A program made the translations under genes and the position numbers. From Lutimaribacter saemankumensis (GTDB lineage Bacteria; Pseudomonadota; Alphaproteobacteria; Rhodobacterales; Rhodobacteraceae): a DNA stretch of 64,000 bases. Below are positions 25,013-34,159 of this stretch, piece by piece. The notes beneath the pieces were generated by a model. The model searched no databases and was not told the origin of the DNA. It worked only from the letters and a program-made list of their open reading frames with translations. The stretch spans positions 372,001 through 436,000 of the forward strand of contig NZ_FNEB01000002.1 of NCBI RefSeq assembly GCF_900100005.1, in the 5' to 3' direction. Position 1 is the first letter of the stretch, and each line of letters begins with the position of its first letter.

Positions 25013-26374
25013 ATGACCGTATCAAGCCTCTCACGCAGGATCGCCGGCCTTACGACGGTCGGTATTTCCATAGTGCTGCTTCTTGGCGTTCTCGTGACCG
25101 CCGCGGTCCTGCGGGAGGAAACGGGCGAACAGCGTGACGAAGTCATGCACGAGTTCGCCCCGTTCGCGGCCGCCGTACTTTCGGAACTCGTCGTTCACCC
25201 CGAACGGTTGGATGACGTGGCGGATGGAGGCGTCGTATCACGCCTGCAGGCACATGAACCATTTATTGGGATCGGCGTGATCGCGGCCGATGGTACGGTG
25301 CTGTTAGAATGGGATCTTCCCGAAACACTGCCCGATCCCCGGCAAGTTGGAACCGACACGTTCTGGCAATCCGATACGCACCGATTCTACATCGGCGCGC
25401 CGGATAGCGAAGACCGCATCGTCATTCTGGGCGACAGTCTGGCAGAACGGTACGAAGCCTTCTCTGAAAGCCTTTTTGCCTTCGTTGGGCCGATGCTGCC
25501 ACTGCTGTTGATCGCATTCCTGTTGATCCGGTGGATATCCAGGGCATCGCTGAAGCCGCTCGATGACTTGCGCCTTGAAATCGCACAACGCGATCGTGGC
25601 GCGCTGGATCCGATCGACGGCAGTCGGATGCCCATCGAGCTGCGCCCGATGGTCACGACGCTTAACGGTTTCATGTCGCGGCTGCTTACAGCACTGGACG
25701 CCGAGCGACAGTTCGCAGCCAACGCTGCGCATGAGCTGCGCACGCCACTGGCGCTTGCACTCGCAAGATTGCAACGGATCGAAGCGGAAAACACCGGGGT
25801 GCAGCCCGAACAGATCGCCGAATTGCGCGACGCGATCCGTCGGATGACGCGGACGGTCGAACGCCTGTTGCAACTTTCCCGCGCCGAAACCGGGCCGGAC
25901 CAGCATGGGCAGGCCTGCGATACGGGCGAGGTGCTGGGCCTGCTCGTGCACGAACGATCGATCCCACCCAACGACGGTCGGATTGAACTGCAGCTTCCCG
26001 ACAGCCCTGTGCGCGCACGCATCGGTGCGGATGACCTTGCGATCGTGGTGGCGAACCTGCTGGACAATGCCTTGCGCTATGCCCCTGAAGACGCGCGGAT
26101 CACCGTCCACCTGGATGACGCAGGCAAGCTTTGCGTGTCGAACCCCGGAAAAGTGATCCCTGCGGACGAACTGACGGGGCTGAAAGCCCGACACAAACGC
26201 CGTGATACACGAGGCGGCGGATTGGGTCTGGGCCTCTACATCGCCGACACGCTCATGCGAAAGGCCGGCGGCAGCCTGACCCTCTACTCTCCGGTTCGCG
26301 GAAAGCAGGATGGCGTCGAAGTTGTCCTTGGCCTCCCGCTAGAGGCGCAGGAAAAGACGATACCGTCGCAATAG
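25013..26374 (+). CDS. Sensor histidine kinase, PmrB/QseC-like
   Basis: 453 aa. Two membrane helices (about residues 12-32 and 158-178) enclose a periplasmic sensor domain of about 125 residues. The H-box AANAAHELRTPLA lies near residue 240, the N-box VANLLDNALRYAPED near 345, and a G-box GGGLGLGLYIADTL near 400. Cognate of the response regulator directly upstream. Confidence 0.9.
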   Translation: MTVSSLSRRIAGLTTVGISIVLLLGVLVTAAVLREETGEQRDEVMHEFAPFAAAVLSELVVHPERLDDVADGGVVSRLQAHEPFIGIGVIAADGTVLLEWDLPETLPDPRQVGTDTFWQSDTHRFYIGAPDSEDRIVILGDSLAERYEAFSESLFAFVGPMLPLLLIAFLLIRWISRASLKPLDDLRLEIAQRDRGALDPIDGSRMPIELRPMVTTLNGFMSRLLTALDAERQFAANAAHELRTPLALALARLQRIEAENTGVQPEQIAELRDAIRRMTRTVERLLQLSRAETGPDQHGQACDTGEVLGLLVHERSIPPNDGRIELQLPDSPVRARIGADDLAIVVANLLDNALRYAPEDARITVHLDDAGKLCVSNPGKVIPADELTGLKARHKRRDTRGGGLGLGLYIADTLMRKAGGSLTLYSPVRGKQDGVEVVLGLPLEAQEKTIPSQ

Positions 26375-26444
26375 AGGCTAGGGGCTGAAAGGCCGAAACT
26401 GGCCGTCCCGCAGACCGATCCGGTGCCTGCGATGCGATACTGTC

Positions 26445-26461
26445 AGCCGGGCAATCCGGCT
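26445..26461. terminator. Hairpin between convergent kinase and antiporter genes
   Basis: AGCCGG-GCAAT-CCGGCT followed by TT on the plus strand, lying between the converging kinase (ends 26374) and antiporter (ends 26470). Short stem, so only moderate support. Confidence 0.4.
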
Positions 26462-26469
26462 TTGCATCC

Positions 26470-28341
26470 TCAAGCACCCCGTGCCGTCTTCATTTCCTTC
26501 TTGAGATCCGCTTCCCACCCTTCGAGGTTTTCACGGATCAATTGCGAATAGATGCTGTTTTCGCTGTGCGGGTCGTCGCTTTCGAGAAAGGCCTGTGCCG
26601 TCTCGACCATGGTCCTGCGATCGAACTCTTCGAAAATCCCGATCAGGCGCTCGGCCTCGTTCCTCGGATGCCCGATAGCTTCAAAGACCGAGCGCGCGGC
26701 GCGAATCGAACTGTCATAGGTTTCTCGGATAATGTCGCGGCACCCTGCCGCCCACAGCTCGTACACGTGCCAGCGGTCGATAGCGCGGGCGATGACATGC
26801 ACATTTGGATGATTTTTGTGCATGTAATGCGCAAGTTCGGTCGCCGCATTCTTGTTGTCGATGGCGATGACGAGAACACTCGCCTCTTCGATTCCGGCCG
26901 CATGCAAAAGGTCTGGACGGGTCGCATCACCGAAATAGGCACGGATTCCAAAGCGGCGCAGCATCGCGAGCTGTTCGTTGCTGTAGTCGACCACGGTTGT
27001 CGGGTAGTCGGCGGCCTGAAGCGCGCGATTGACGATGCCGCCAAACCGCCCGTGCCCTGCGATGATGATCTTGGCGTCTGCCCCGATCTCGTCGGCCTCG
27101 CGTTCCTGCTGACGCGAATAGCGCGGGGCAATGACCCTGTCGTAAAGGATGAACAGCGCTGGTGTCAGCAGCATCGACAGCGCCACGACAAGCAGCAACA
27201 GATCGGCAATCGCCGGCGGGACAACTGCGTTGGCGACCGTAAAGGACACCAGCACGAAACCGAATTCGCCCGCCTGGGCAAGGCCGAGTGCAAACAGCCA
27301 CTTGTCGCCACCGGCAAGCCTGAACATCCGTCCGATCCCCAGCATGATTGCGCATTTCAATGCAATCAGCCCAAGCGTCAGCCCAAGGATCAGTGCCAGG
27401 TTCTCAGCCAGTAGGCCGAAGTCGATGCTGGCGCCCACGGTGATGAAGAAAACGCCAAGAAAAATGCCTTTGAACGGCGCGATGTCGCTTTCAAGCTCGT
27501 GCCGGTATTCGCTGTTGGCCATGACGACACCGGCCAGAAAAGTTCCCAGCGCGGGCGACAGCCCCACCATCGTCATCAAAAGCGCGATTGCCAAAACTAT
27601 CATCAGGGCGGTGCTGACGAACAGCTCGCGCAATCGCGCACGGGCGACATAGCGAAAAATCGGCCCGGTCAGATACCGCCCCGCCACGATCACCACACCG
27701 ATGGCTGCCAACGTCACCAATGCTGTCTGCCACCCCGGAAGCCCATCGACGAGGCTGAGATTCAAGCCCGCTTCGCCGTGCCCACCGCCGTGATCATCCC
27801 CGTGATGCAGCGCGTCCATGAGTTCCGGCAAGGCCAGCAAAGGGATAAGCGCCAACATCGGGATCACGGCGATATCCTGAAACAGCAGAACGGAGAAACT
27901 CGCCTGGCCCCCATCGCTGCGCATCAGGCCCTTTTCGTTCAGTGTCTGGGTCACGATGGCGGTCGAGGACAGGGCGAAAACCAGCCCGATCGCCAACGCA
28001 ACGGTCCATGCCTGACCGAAAAGCATGGCCACCCCCATGACCGCCACCGCCGTGATGCCGACTTGCAAACCGCCCATCACGAAAATCCGGGCCCGCATCG
28101 CCCAAAGCACTTTCGGCTGCATCTCAAGCCCGATGAGGAACAGCATCATGACTACGCCGAACTCGGTGAAATGCTGCAAGGCGACCACATCGACGCCGGC
28201 CCAGTAAAGAACCGGGCCGATGGCGATGCCTGCAATCAGGTAGCCAAGCACCGACCCCAGCCCGAAACGCGAGGCCAGAGGCACGGCGATCATCCCGGAC
28301 AGGAAGATCGCGAATGTGGTGAACATGAATTCCGCTGTCAT
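26470..28341 (-). CDS. CPA2 family monovalent cation:proton antiporter (KefB/KefC-like)
   Basis: The start at 28341 has GAGG seven bases upstream. 623 aa: about 12-13 membrane helices, then a cytoplasmic RCK/TrkA_N domain beginning IIIAGHGRFGG near residue 423 with the NAD-binding pattern and FGDATRPDLL. A loop near residue 180 is unusually rich in His and Asp (HHGDDHGGGHG). It exports potassium or sodium in exchange for protons, often gated by glutathione or electrophile signals. Confidence 0.9.
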   Translation of the reverse strand: MTAEFMFTTFAIFLSGMIAVPLASRFGLGSVLGYLIAGIAIGPVLYWAGVDVVALQHFTEFGVVMMLFLIGLEMQPKVLWAMRARIFVMGGLQVGITAVAVMGVAMLFGQAWTVALAIGLVFALSSTAIVTQTLNEKGLMRSDGGQASFSVLLFQDIAVIPMLALIPLLALPELMDALHHGDDHGGGHGEAGLNLSLVDGLPGWQTALVTLAAIGVVIVAGRYLTGPIFRYVARARLRELFVSTALMIVLAIALLMTMVGLSPALGTFLAGVVMANSEYRHELESDIAPFKGIFLGVFFITVGASIDFGLLAENLALILGLTLGLIALKCAIMLGIGRMFRLAGGDKWLFALGLAQAGEFGFVLVSFTVANAVVPPAIADLLLLVVALSMLLTPALFILYDRVIAPRYSRQQEREADEIGADAKIIIAGHGRFGGIVNRALQAADYPTTVVDYSNEQLAMLRRFGIRAYFGDATRPDLLHAAGIEEASVLVIAIDNKNAATELAHYMHKNHPNVHVIARAIDRWHVYELWAAGCRDIIRETYDSSIRAARSVFEAIGHPRNEAERLIGIFEEFDRRTMVETAQAFLESDDPHSENSIYSQLIRENLEGWEADLKKEMKTARGA

Positions 28342-28375
28342 TGCAGTACCTCGTCCTGTCGTTAGATCGGGTTCG

Positions 28376-29248
28376 TCAATGCGTCTGTGCCAGATGCTGA
28401 CGGGGTGGGCAGCCGAACTTGCGCGAATAGTCGCGGCTGAAATGGGTCGGGCTTTCATAGCCAACTTCGAAACTCGTCGCCGAGACCGACTTGCGCCCGT
28501 CCCGCAGCAGGGACTGCGCCTCGATCAGGCGCAGGTCTTTCATGTATTGAAGCGGTGTCGTTCCGGTAACCGTCCTGAAATGCTCGTGGAACGAGGATTG
28601 GCTCATGCCGGCAAGCCGGGCGAGTTCGACAACCGACAGCGGCTCACGATAGCCGCTTCTTATCCGGGCAATTGCCTTGGTAATCCTGCTCGCATGGCTA
28701 TCCACCGAAAGCAGATTCCGCAGCATCCCGCCTATTGGCGAGATCAACAGGCGGTAATGCAGTTCACGCAGCACCGATGGTCCCAGCACCTGCACATCCA
28801 GCGGTTCATCCATCATGCGCAGGTACCTGCCCAGAGGGTCCAGCCATTCATCGCGAACGGCGCTGGCGGAAAGAGACCTGGCATTCGGAGCCTCGGATAT
28901 GGACCCGCCGACCTGTTCATAGAGGCTCCGCACGATCCCGAGGTCGAGCGAAATGATCAGCGCAAGGTAAGGCGCCTCGGGGCTGGCCTGGGTAATCTTG
29001 GACGTCACAGGCAGGTCATGGCTGACAACAAGGGCATCACCACGCTGCAGCGTCACCGACTGGGAGCCGATATTCGTTTCTTTGCTTCCGCGTAGGATAA
29101 GACAAATCACCGGGTTGTAGACAACAGCCTCAAGCGCACTGACCTTTTCGCGCCGCAAGACATGAACATTGGGCAAAGGCTTTGCGCCATTATCCCTTTC
29201 CCTCAGGAAAAGCTGCTCTGCCAGCCGCTCCAATCCATCCAAATCCAT
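28376..29248 (-). CDS. AraC family regulator (YqhC-like)
   Basis: 290 aa: an N-terminal AraC_N cupin-type domain (NPVICLILRGSKE, then RGDALVVSHDLP) and a C-terminal double helix-turn-helix (LARLAGMSQSSFHEHFRTVTG and SATSFEVGYESPTHFSRDYSRKFG read in two parts). GGGAGG precedes the ATG. It diverges from an aldo/keto reductase, as E. coli YqhC lies beside yqhD-dkgA, so activation of the reductase by aldehydes is likely. Confidence 0.9.
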   Translation of the reverse strand: MDLDGLERLAEQLFLRERDNGAKPLPNVHVLRREKVSALEAVVYNPVICLILRGSKETNIGSQSVTLQRGDALVVSHDLPVTSKITQASPEAPYLALIISLDLGIVRSLYEQVGGSISEAPNARSLSASAVRDEWLDPLGRYLRMMDEPLDVQVLGPSVLRELHYRLLISPIGGMLRNLLSVDSHASRITKAIARIRSGYREPLSVVELARLAGMSQSSFHEHFRTVTGTTPLQYMKDLRLIEAQSLLRDGRKSVSATSFEVGYESPTHFSRDYSRKFGCPPRQHLAQTH

Positions 29249-29322
29249 CGGCGCCTCCCGTCATCCCTGCATAGCCCTTTATGCAAGAATATTCACCTGA
29301 AAATCCGCAGCTTCGGAGGAAT

Positions 29323-29356
29323 TGGCAGGAATGATGGAGAAACTGGCAGGCTTGAT
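29323..29356 (+). promoter_or_regulatory. Tandem 21-bp-spaced direct repeats, candidate AraC site
   Basis: TGGCAGG-AA-TGAT at 29323-29335 recurs as TGGCAGG-CT-TGAT at 29344-29356, exactly 21 bp apart, two helical turns. AraC/XylS regulators bind such tandem half-sites. They lie 55-88 bases before the aldo/keto reductase ATG, suited to activation. Confidence 0.65.
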
Positions 29357-29410
29357 TCCGCTGCCTGCGCATAGGGTGAAGTCAACCAAGATCGAAGCCG
29401 GAGAAAGCCG

Positions 29411-30319
29411 ATGACATCCACACAACCCACTTTTCGCCTAAACGCTGAAACCGCTATCCCGGCGGTTGGTTTCGGAACCTACCTGATCTCAAACGATGAC
29501 GCGCCTGATGCCATCTGTGCGGCAATCGCCAATGGTTACCGCCATATCGACACGGCATCGGGGTACCATAACGAGGCGGGCGTAGGCGAAGGTATCCGCC
29601 GCGGCCTTGCGGCAGCGGGGATTTCGCGGAACGACATTTTCGTGACGACCAAGCTTTGGCCCGGCAACCCGGCCTGGGGCGATGCGCCGAAAACGCACGA
29701 CCAGACAATCGCGGAATGCGACGCCAGCCTTGAGCGGCTTGGACTTGCACAAGTCGACCTTTATCTGATCCACGCGCCCTATGGCGGAGACCAGCGGCTC
29801 GATCAGTGGCGCGCACTTTTGGAACTGAAGAAAACCGGAAAGGCGCAGGCCATCGGGGTCAGCAACTTCAACATCGGACATCTCGAAGAAATCAAGGCTG
29901 CAGGCCTGCCCATGCCTGACGCCAACCAGATCGAACTTCACCCCTGGTCGCAAAAACCGGACCTGCTGCGCTACATGGCCGACCATGGGATCGCGCCAAT
30001 CGCCTATAGCAGCCTTGTGCCATTGTCGACATGGCGCGCCACACCCGGGCAAGACAGCGCGAAAACCGATGAGATGAAGGCAGACGGCGGAGCTTTTGCG
30101 GAGATGGCAACAAAGTACAGCGTCAGCGAGGCCCAGCTCCTTCTGCGTTGGGGGGTGCAGAATGGATACGCCGTACTGCCCAAAAGCCTGAATCCCGACC
30201 GGATGCGTCAGAACCTCGATTTGTTTTCCTTTTCCATCGACGACGCAGATATGGCGCAGATGGCGACGATGGATCGCGGCGATGGCGTGGCCTGGGCAAC
30301 GGGCGACCCAAGCAAATAA
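29411..30319 (+). CDS. Aldo/keto reductase
   Basis: 302 aa, NADPH-dependent TIM-barrel reductase of aldehydes. The tetrad is visible: Asp and Tyr in HIDTASGYHNE, Lys in VTTKLWPG and His in LIHAPYGG; the AKR signature QIELHPWSQ also appears. GGAG lies seven bases before the ATG. The divergent YqhC-like regulator and tandem repeats suggest an inducible aldehyde detoxification unit. Confidence 0.92.
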   Translation: MTSTQPTFRLNAETAIPAVGFGTYLISNDDAPDAICAAIANGYRHIDTASGYHNEAGVGEGIRRGLAAAGISRNDIFVTTKLWPGNPAWGDAPKTHDQTIAECDASLERLGLAQVDLYLIHAPYGGDQRLDQWRALLELKKTGKAQAIGVSNFNIGHLEEIKAAGLPMPDANQIELHPWSQKPDLLRYMADHGIAPIAYSSLVPLSTWRATPGQDSAKTDEMKADGGAFAEMATKYSVSEAQLLLRWGVQNGYAVLPKSLNPDRMRQNLDLFSFSIDDADMAQMATMDRGDGVAWATGDPSK

Positions 30320-30467
30320 ACATAAGCGTGCAGCCCTCAAGCCGCAGGGGCCATCGCGCCAGAAAAACAAGCGTCAACAGGTTGATCGGAACAAGCAAAG
30401 CATTCTGCCCGCCTATTCAGCACGCAACTGAAGTGGTGGGCAAAATGTGGCTTCGATACTCACGTGG

Positions 30468-31400
30468 TCAACGGCTTTGCTGCGGATTGCCGTCCTTGTG
30501 CGGCAGAAGTATTGCATAGAGCGCTTCGTTCGCCGGGGCACTTATCCCGGCCTTTTTTGCAAGCCGCGCCGCGGCTCCCGAAATCCATTCCACCTCGATT
30601 GGCAGACCTTTTTCCAGATCAATCGCCGTGGATGCGCGCATCGTCGGTGGCAGCTGCTTTGCTATGGCCCATGTCTTTTCCTCGATATCCGGGCCGAGCG
30701 CGACGCCCATGGTTCGCCCTATTGCTGCTGTTTCCGTGACCACCCGCCGAAACAGTTCGCCCAGCTGGGGCATGTTCACGATATCCTGGATGGTGCATCT
30801 TCCCGCCGCCGTGACGCCGGAAACGGCCGAAAACAGAACGAATTTGGACCAGACGTCCCGTTCGATATCGTCTGTTTCGGGCGCGTTGGATCCGGCCTCG
30901 TTTATCGCTTTGCGGAGTGCCGTGATACGGTCGGACGGGCGACTGTCGCGTTCCGCAAAGATGAAAACGTTGAATTCCCCTGTCTGTTTGATGACACCTG
31001 GCGACGCGATGGTCGTCGATACCTGCGCCATGCCGTTTGCGACGTTCTGTTCAGGAAGGATTTCAAGCAAGCGGGCCGCAGCCTCGACGCCATTGAGAAA
31101 AGGCACAACCACCGTATTCGGACCGATCATCGGCTGACAGGCTTTGGCGGCATCTTCGAGCGCATCGCCTTTCACGCCAAAAATTATCGCATCGACTTCG
31201 CCTACCTCGGCGGGGTCGTCGGTGGCGATCCATGGCTGCACGACTTCGACGCCTGACGGACCATCGAGTGTCAGGCCGTTGTCGCGAATTGCCCTGAGAT
31301 GCGGGCCTCGGGCAATCGTTGCAACCTCATGGCCGGCCTTCGCCAGCCTGACCGCCAGAAAGCCGCCGATTCCGCCCGTTGCCATCGTCGCGATACGCAT
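30468..31400 (-). CDS. Ketopantoate reductase family (PanE/ApbA-like) oxidoreductase
   Basis: 310 aa. N-terminal Rossmann motif TGGIGGFLA, where the family usually has GAGAIGG, the catalytic-Lys region VWSKFVLFSAVSG near residue 185, and a C-terminal IEVEWISG with the conserved Glu. It reduces a 2-oxo acid such as ketopantoate with NADPH; a paralogue with another substrate is equally possible. GGGAGG precedes the ATG. It diverges from the DUF302 gene. Confidence 0.85.
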   Translation of the reverse strand: MRIATMATGGIGGFLAVRLAKAGHEVATIARGPHLRAIRDNGLTLDGPSGVEVVQPWIATDDPAEVGEVDAIIFGVKGDALEDAAKACQPMIGPNTVVVPFLNGVEAAARLLEILPEQNVANGMAQVSTTIASPGVIKQTGEFNVFIFAERDSRPSDRITALRKAINEAGSNAPETDDIERDVWSKFVLFSAVSGVTAAGRCTIQDIVNMPQLGELFRRVVTETAAIGRTMGVALGPDIEEKTWAIAKQLPPTMRASTAIDLEKGLPIEVEWISGAAARLAKKAGISAPANEALYAILLPHKDGNPQQSR

Positions 31401-31440
31401 GATCCCTCCCGCACTAAATGTTCCTGCGGTTAGGATATCA

Positions 31441-31456
31441 GCTGATGCCGATCAGC
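31441..31456. promoter_or_regulatory. FNR/DNR-type palindrome
   Basis: GCTGAT-GCCG-ATCAGC is a perfect palindrome containing TGAT-N4-ATCA, 8 of the 10 defined bases of the FNR consensus. It is centred 69 bases before the DUF302 start and 48 bases before the PanE-like start. An oxygen- or NO-responsive Crp/Fnr protein could act here, possibly the one encoded at 34738. Confidence 0.6.
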
Positions 31457-31517
31457 GCGACATGACCCGTCACCAAAGACGTGGTATCCTGTCAGGACAT
31501 TTAGCTGGGAGGATAAA

Positions 31518-31949
31518 ATGAAGACGCTTTCTGCAATCCTCGTCGCCCTGGCAACCACGGGCGCCGCATTTGCACAGAACATCACGACCTATAAGAGCGA
31601 TGCCAATTTCGAAGACACGGCATTTGCCTTGGAAAGTGCCATAATTGGCAGGGGGCTCGTGGTCGACTACGTCAGCCACGTTGGCGCAATGCTTGCCAGG
31701 ACGGGCGCAGACGTAGGCAGCGATGTCCAACTCTTCGAGAACGCGGATGTCTTCTTGTTCTGTTCGGCCACGACTTCGCGCAACGTCATGGAAGCCGACA
31801 TAATGAACATCGCTTTCTGCCCCTACGGCGTTTTCGTCGCGGACACGGGCGATGAAGTCATGGTTGGCTTCAGAGACTTGCCAGAAGGCGCAATGCAGGA
31901 AGTCCAATCCCTGTTGGACGGGATCGCCCGCGAGGCTGTCGGCAAGTGA
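31518..31949 (+). CDS. DUF302 family exported protein
   Basis: 143 aa with a Sec signal peptide (KTLSAILVALATTGAAFAQ) and a single DUF302 domain: FEDTAFALESAIIGRGL, ENADVFLFCSATTSRNVME and NIAFCPYGVFV. DUF302 proteins are small periplasmic or cytoplasmic proteins of unknown function often near sulfur-oxidation and denitrification genes. GGGAGGA precedes the ATG. The FNR-like palindrome upstream and nirVK downstream suggest low-oxygen expression. Confidence 0.8.
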   Translation: MKTLSAILVALATTGAAFAQNITTYKSDANFEDTAFALESAIIGRGLVVDYVSHVGAMLARTGADVGSDVQLFENADVFLFCSATTSRNVMEADIMNIAFCPYGVFVADTGDEVMVGFRDLPEGAMQEVQSLLDGIAREAVGK

Positions 31950-31969
31950 TCGGTTACTTGATCCAAGGT

Positions 31970-32003
31970 CATCCCGCGATTGAATAACTCATTTCGCGGG
32001 ATG
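31970..32003. terminator. Ten-bp perfect hairpin between DUF302 and nirV
   Basis: CATCCCGCGA (31970-31979) and TCGCGGGATG (31994-32003) pair fully around a 14-nt loop, 20 bases after the DUF302 stop. Genes converge here, so a bidirectional terminator is likely though there is no T-run. Confidence 0.55.
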
Positions 32004-32107
32004 CGCCGTTGTGTCCAGGTCACATTTGTTGGGCTCAGCCTTGCTGTTGAAAATCCGCATGGCGGTTATTGCAATTGGCCCCGAGATGCGCGTCGTACGC
32101 CCCAAGA

Positions 32108-32869
32108 TCACCGCCGCCCGATGGCTTCGTCGCTTACCAGGCGCATGCCAAGAAGGGCAGGAGGCGACCCGACGGCACAGCCGCCACGGGCCGGATCGCG
32201 CGTCAGGTAGAACATTGCGGCGACGTGCTCGCCGCCAACGAAGAACGCGGGACAGCGTGACGTGTCGGTGCCGCTCGACGCCCCCTCGAAACATTCCTGC
32301 GTCCATTCCCAGACGCTCCCGTCGAGATCCGCGATCCCTTCGGGCGAGGTTGAGAAACTGCCCCTCGGTTTCAATGCGCGCGGAGCGAGACCCTCGGTCA
32401 GATAGGCCGATGCCCAGGTCAGAGAAGGATCAGTGAAGATCGGATCGGGCTCTTCAGGCAAGACCGACGCGGCCATCTCGGTCCATTCGTACGCACTTGG
32501 CAGGCGAAAGGCGGCGCCCGTCGTGTGGTTGATCCAGTTCAGGTACTCCAGAACGTCCACGTAACTCAGACCCGTTGCCGGTATCGTCCGGGCATCCTGG
32601 TCAGGTCGGACACGCAGACGCAACGTGCAGGCGCCCCTGTCGTGGCAGATGTTCCATTCAGCCACACTTACCTCGTATTTCTGGACGTAAAGCTGCCCCC
32701 CGGTCGACAGGGTGACAGGAGCGGCGGCCATTTCAGGCAGCAGGCCCGGATCACGATCGGGGCCGCGCCAGGTCAGCGCGGCGCCGAAAAGGATCGCCGC
32801 GACGACACCTGGTGCAACCAGAAGAACCGATACCTTCGGGCCGAACTTCGATGTCTTCGCGGCGGTCAT
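32108..32869 (-). CDS. nirV: NirV-like SUMF1/formylglycine-generating-enzyme fold protein
   Basis: 253 aa, N-terminal membrane anchor or signal (VSVLLVAPGVVAAILFGAAL) then a SUMF1-type domain: YVQKYEVSVAEW, FRLPSAYEWTEMAA, GSVWEWTQECF and the terminal RGGCAVG...GMRLV pattern. NirV proteins follow nirK in Rhodobacter-type denitrifiers; function unresolved. The active-site Cys pair of true sulfatase activators is not evident. GAGGAG precedes the ATG, 17 bases after nirK. Confidence 0.85.
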   Translation of the reverse strand: MTAAKTSKFGPKVSVLLVAPGVVAAILFGAALTWRGPDRDPGLLPEMAAAPVTLSTGGQLYVQKYEVSVAEWNICHDRGACTLRLRVRPDQDARTIPATGLSYVDVLEYLNWINHTTGAAFRLPSAYEWTEMAASVLPEEPDPIFTDPSLTWASAYLTEGLAPRALKPRGSFSTSPEGIADLDGSVWEWTQECFEGASSGTDTSRCPAFFVGGEHVAAMFYLTRDPARGGCAVGSPPALLGMRLVSDEAIGRR

Positions 32870-32886
32870 GTTTCAACTCCTCTCGG

Positions 32887-34104
32887 TCAGCTTGCGAAGG
32901 GCCGCGGTTTCACGACCTGCTCCATCAGGCCATTGTCCCACTCACCTTCGACAACGAAGTGTGCGGTCGCGCCCAGCATCGCGCCGATTATCAGGTTGTG
33001 GTTCACGTAGGCGTAGACGCCCGGCTGCTCGAAGGTGTACATCGCCGCAGCCGCACTGCCGCCACGCACGAACCAGGTTTCCATCCCGGTCAGGGGGGTA
33101 TCGGTGAAAGAGCTTTCCCAGACATAGTTTCCGTGACCACCGATCAGGTGCGGGCGGCTGTCCACGTTGCACGAATTGTGCACCATCAGCACCGTTTCGC
33201 CGACCTTGGCCCTCAACGCGTTCTCACCGGTCAGGGCGCCGACGGCACCGTTGAACACCTGATGCGTCGGCACCAGCTTGCGCATCGCATCCAGGCTGTC
33301 GGCATAGTCGTCGCCGGCCGCGTCATAGGTCTTGAAGTCGCCGTTCTCGTCCAACGGCAGGTAGTAATCCTGCTCGCCGATATAGGCGATGCTGTCATAG
33401 CGCAGCGGATTTCCCTGCGCGTCCTTCAACCCGTCGCGCGGCAGGACCATGACAGCACCATTCATGCCATGGGCCACGTGATAGGGGATCATCGCACCAC
33501 CGGGGGCGCAGTGATAGGTAAAGCAACCTGGCTTCGTCGCTTTCCAGCGCAGCACACATTCCTCGCCGGGGAAGACGTGGGTCAAGCCACCTCCGCCCAG
33601 CGCACCCGTGGATGCGTGGAAATCGACATTGTGCTCCATCATCGAGCTTGCGGGGTTGCGCAGGGTCAGCTCGATCATATCACCCTCATGACAGATGATC
33701 AGCGGGCCGGGCACCGAACCGTTGTAGGTCAGCGCCCAAACGCTTGCCCCCGTGTCCTCATCGACGACCATCAGGCGTTCTTCGGTTTCCATCGTGATCT
33801 CGATGATCTTTGGTCCGCCGGTGGCGACCTGGTCGTGTTGGGGCGCAAAAGGCGGCGCCACCAGTTCCTGCTTGACCCGGGTATAGCCTGACAGATCGGC
33901 GGGTTTCGCCGTGCTGCCAGCGGTCGTTTCGGCGGACGCCTTGTGCAGATCGCGCGACACCGCATCCGCCTTGAACGGTTGTTGCGGGCGCCGAGCGGCC
34001 ATCGCACTTGCGCCGGTCATCGCGGCGGCGCCGGCCAGCAGCGATCCGCGCAAAACATTGCGGCGGCTTGTCGACATGAGACCTGGGTTAATGAATTTGG
34101 TCAT
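32887..34104 (-). CDS. nirK: Copper-containing nitrite reductase
   Basis: 405 aa periplasmic enzyme reducing nitrite to nitric oxide. It has a Tat signal ([19 protein letters not shown]) and two cupredoxin domains. All copper ligands are visible: His in MEHNVDFH (type 1 and type 2, with the catalytic Asp), His-Cys in TYHCAPGG, His and Met in [10 protein letters not shown], the catalytic His of HLIGGHG and the type 2 His of VNHNL. AGGAGA precedes the ATG. It sits between pseudoazurin, its probable electron donor, and nirV. Confidence 0.97.
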   Translation of the reverse strand: MTKFINPGLMSTSRRNVLRGSLLAGAAAMTGASAMAARRPQQPFKADAVSRDLHKASAETTAGSTAKPADLSGYTRVKQELVAPPFAPQHDQVATGGPKIIEITMETEERLMVVDEDTGASVWALTYNGSVPGPLIICHEGDMIELTLRNPASSMMEHNVDFHASTGALGGGGLTHVFPGEECVLRWKATKPGCFTYHCAPGGAMIPYHVAHGMNGAVMVLPRDGLKDAQGNPLRYDSIAYIGEQDYYLPLDENGDFKTYDAAGDDYADSLDAMRKLVPTHQVFNGAVGALTGENALRAKVGETVLMVHNSCNVDSRPHLIGGHGNYVWESSFTDTPLTGMETWFVRGGSAAAAMYTFEQPGVYAYVNHNLIIGAMLGATAHFVVEGEWDNGLMEQVVKPRPFAS

Positions 34105-34159
34105 TTTCTTTCTCCTGGGTGTGGATGGCGCGACAGAAAGGCCCGTACGCGCCGATGCT

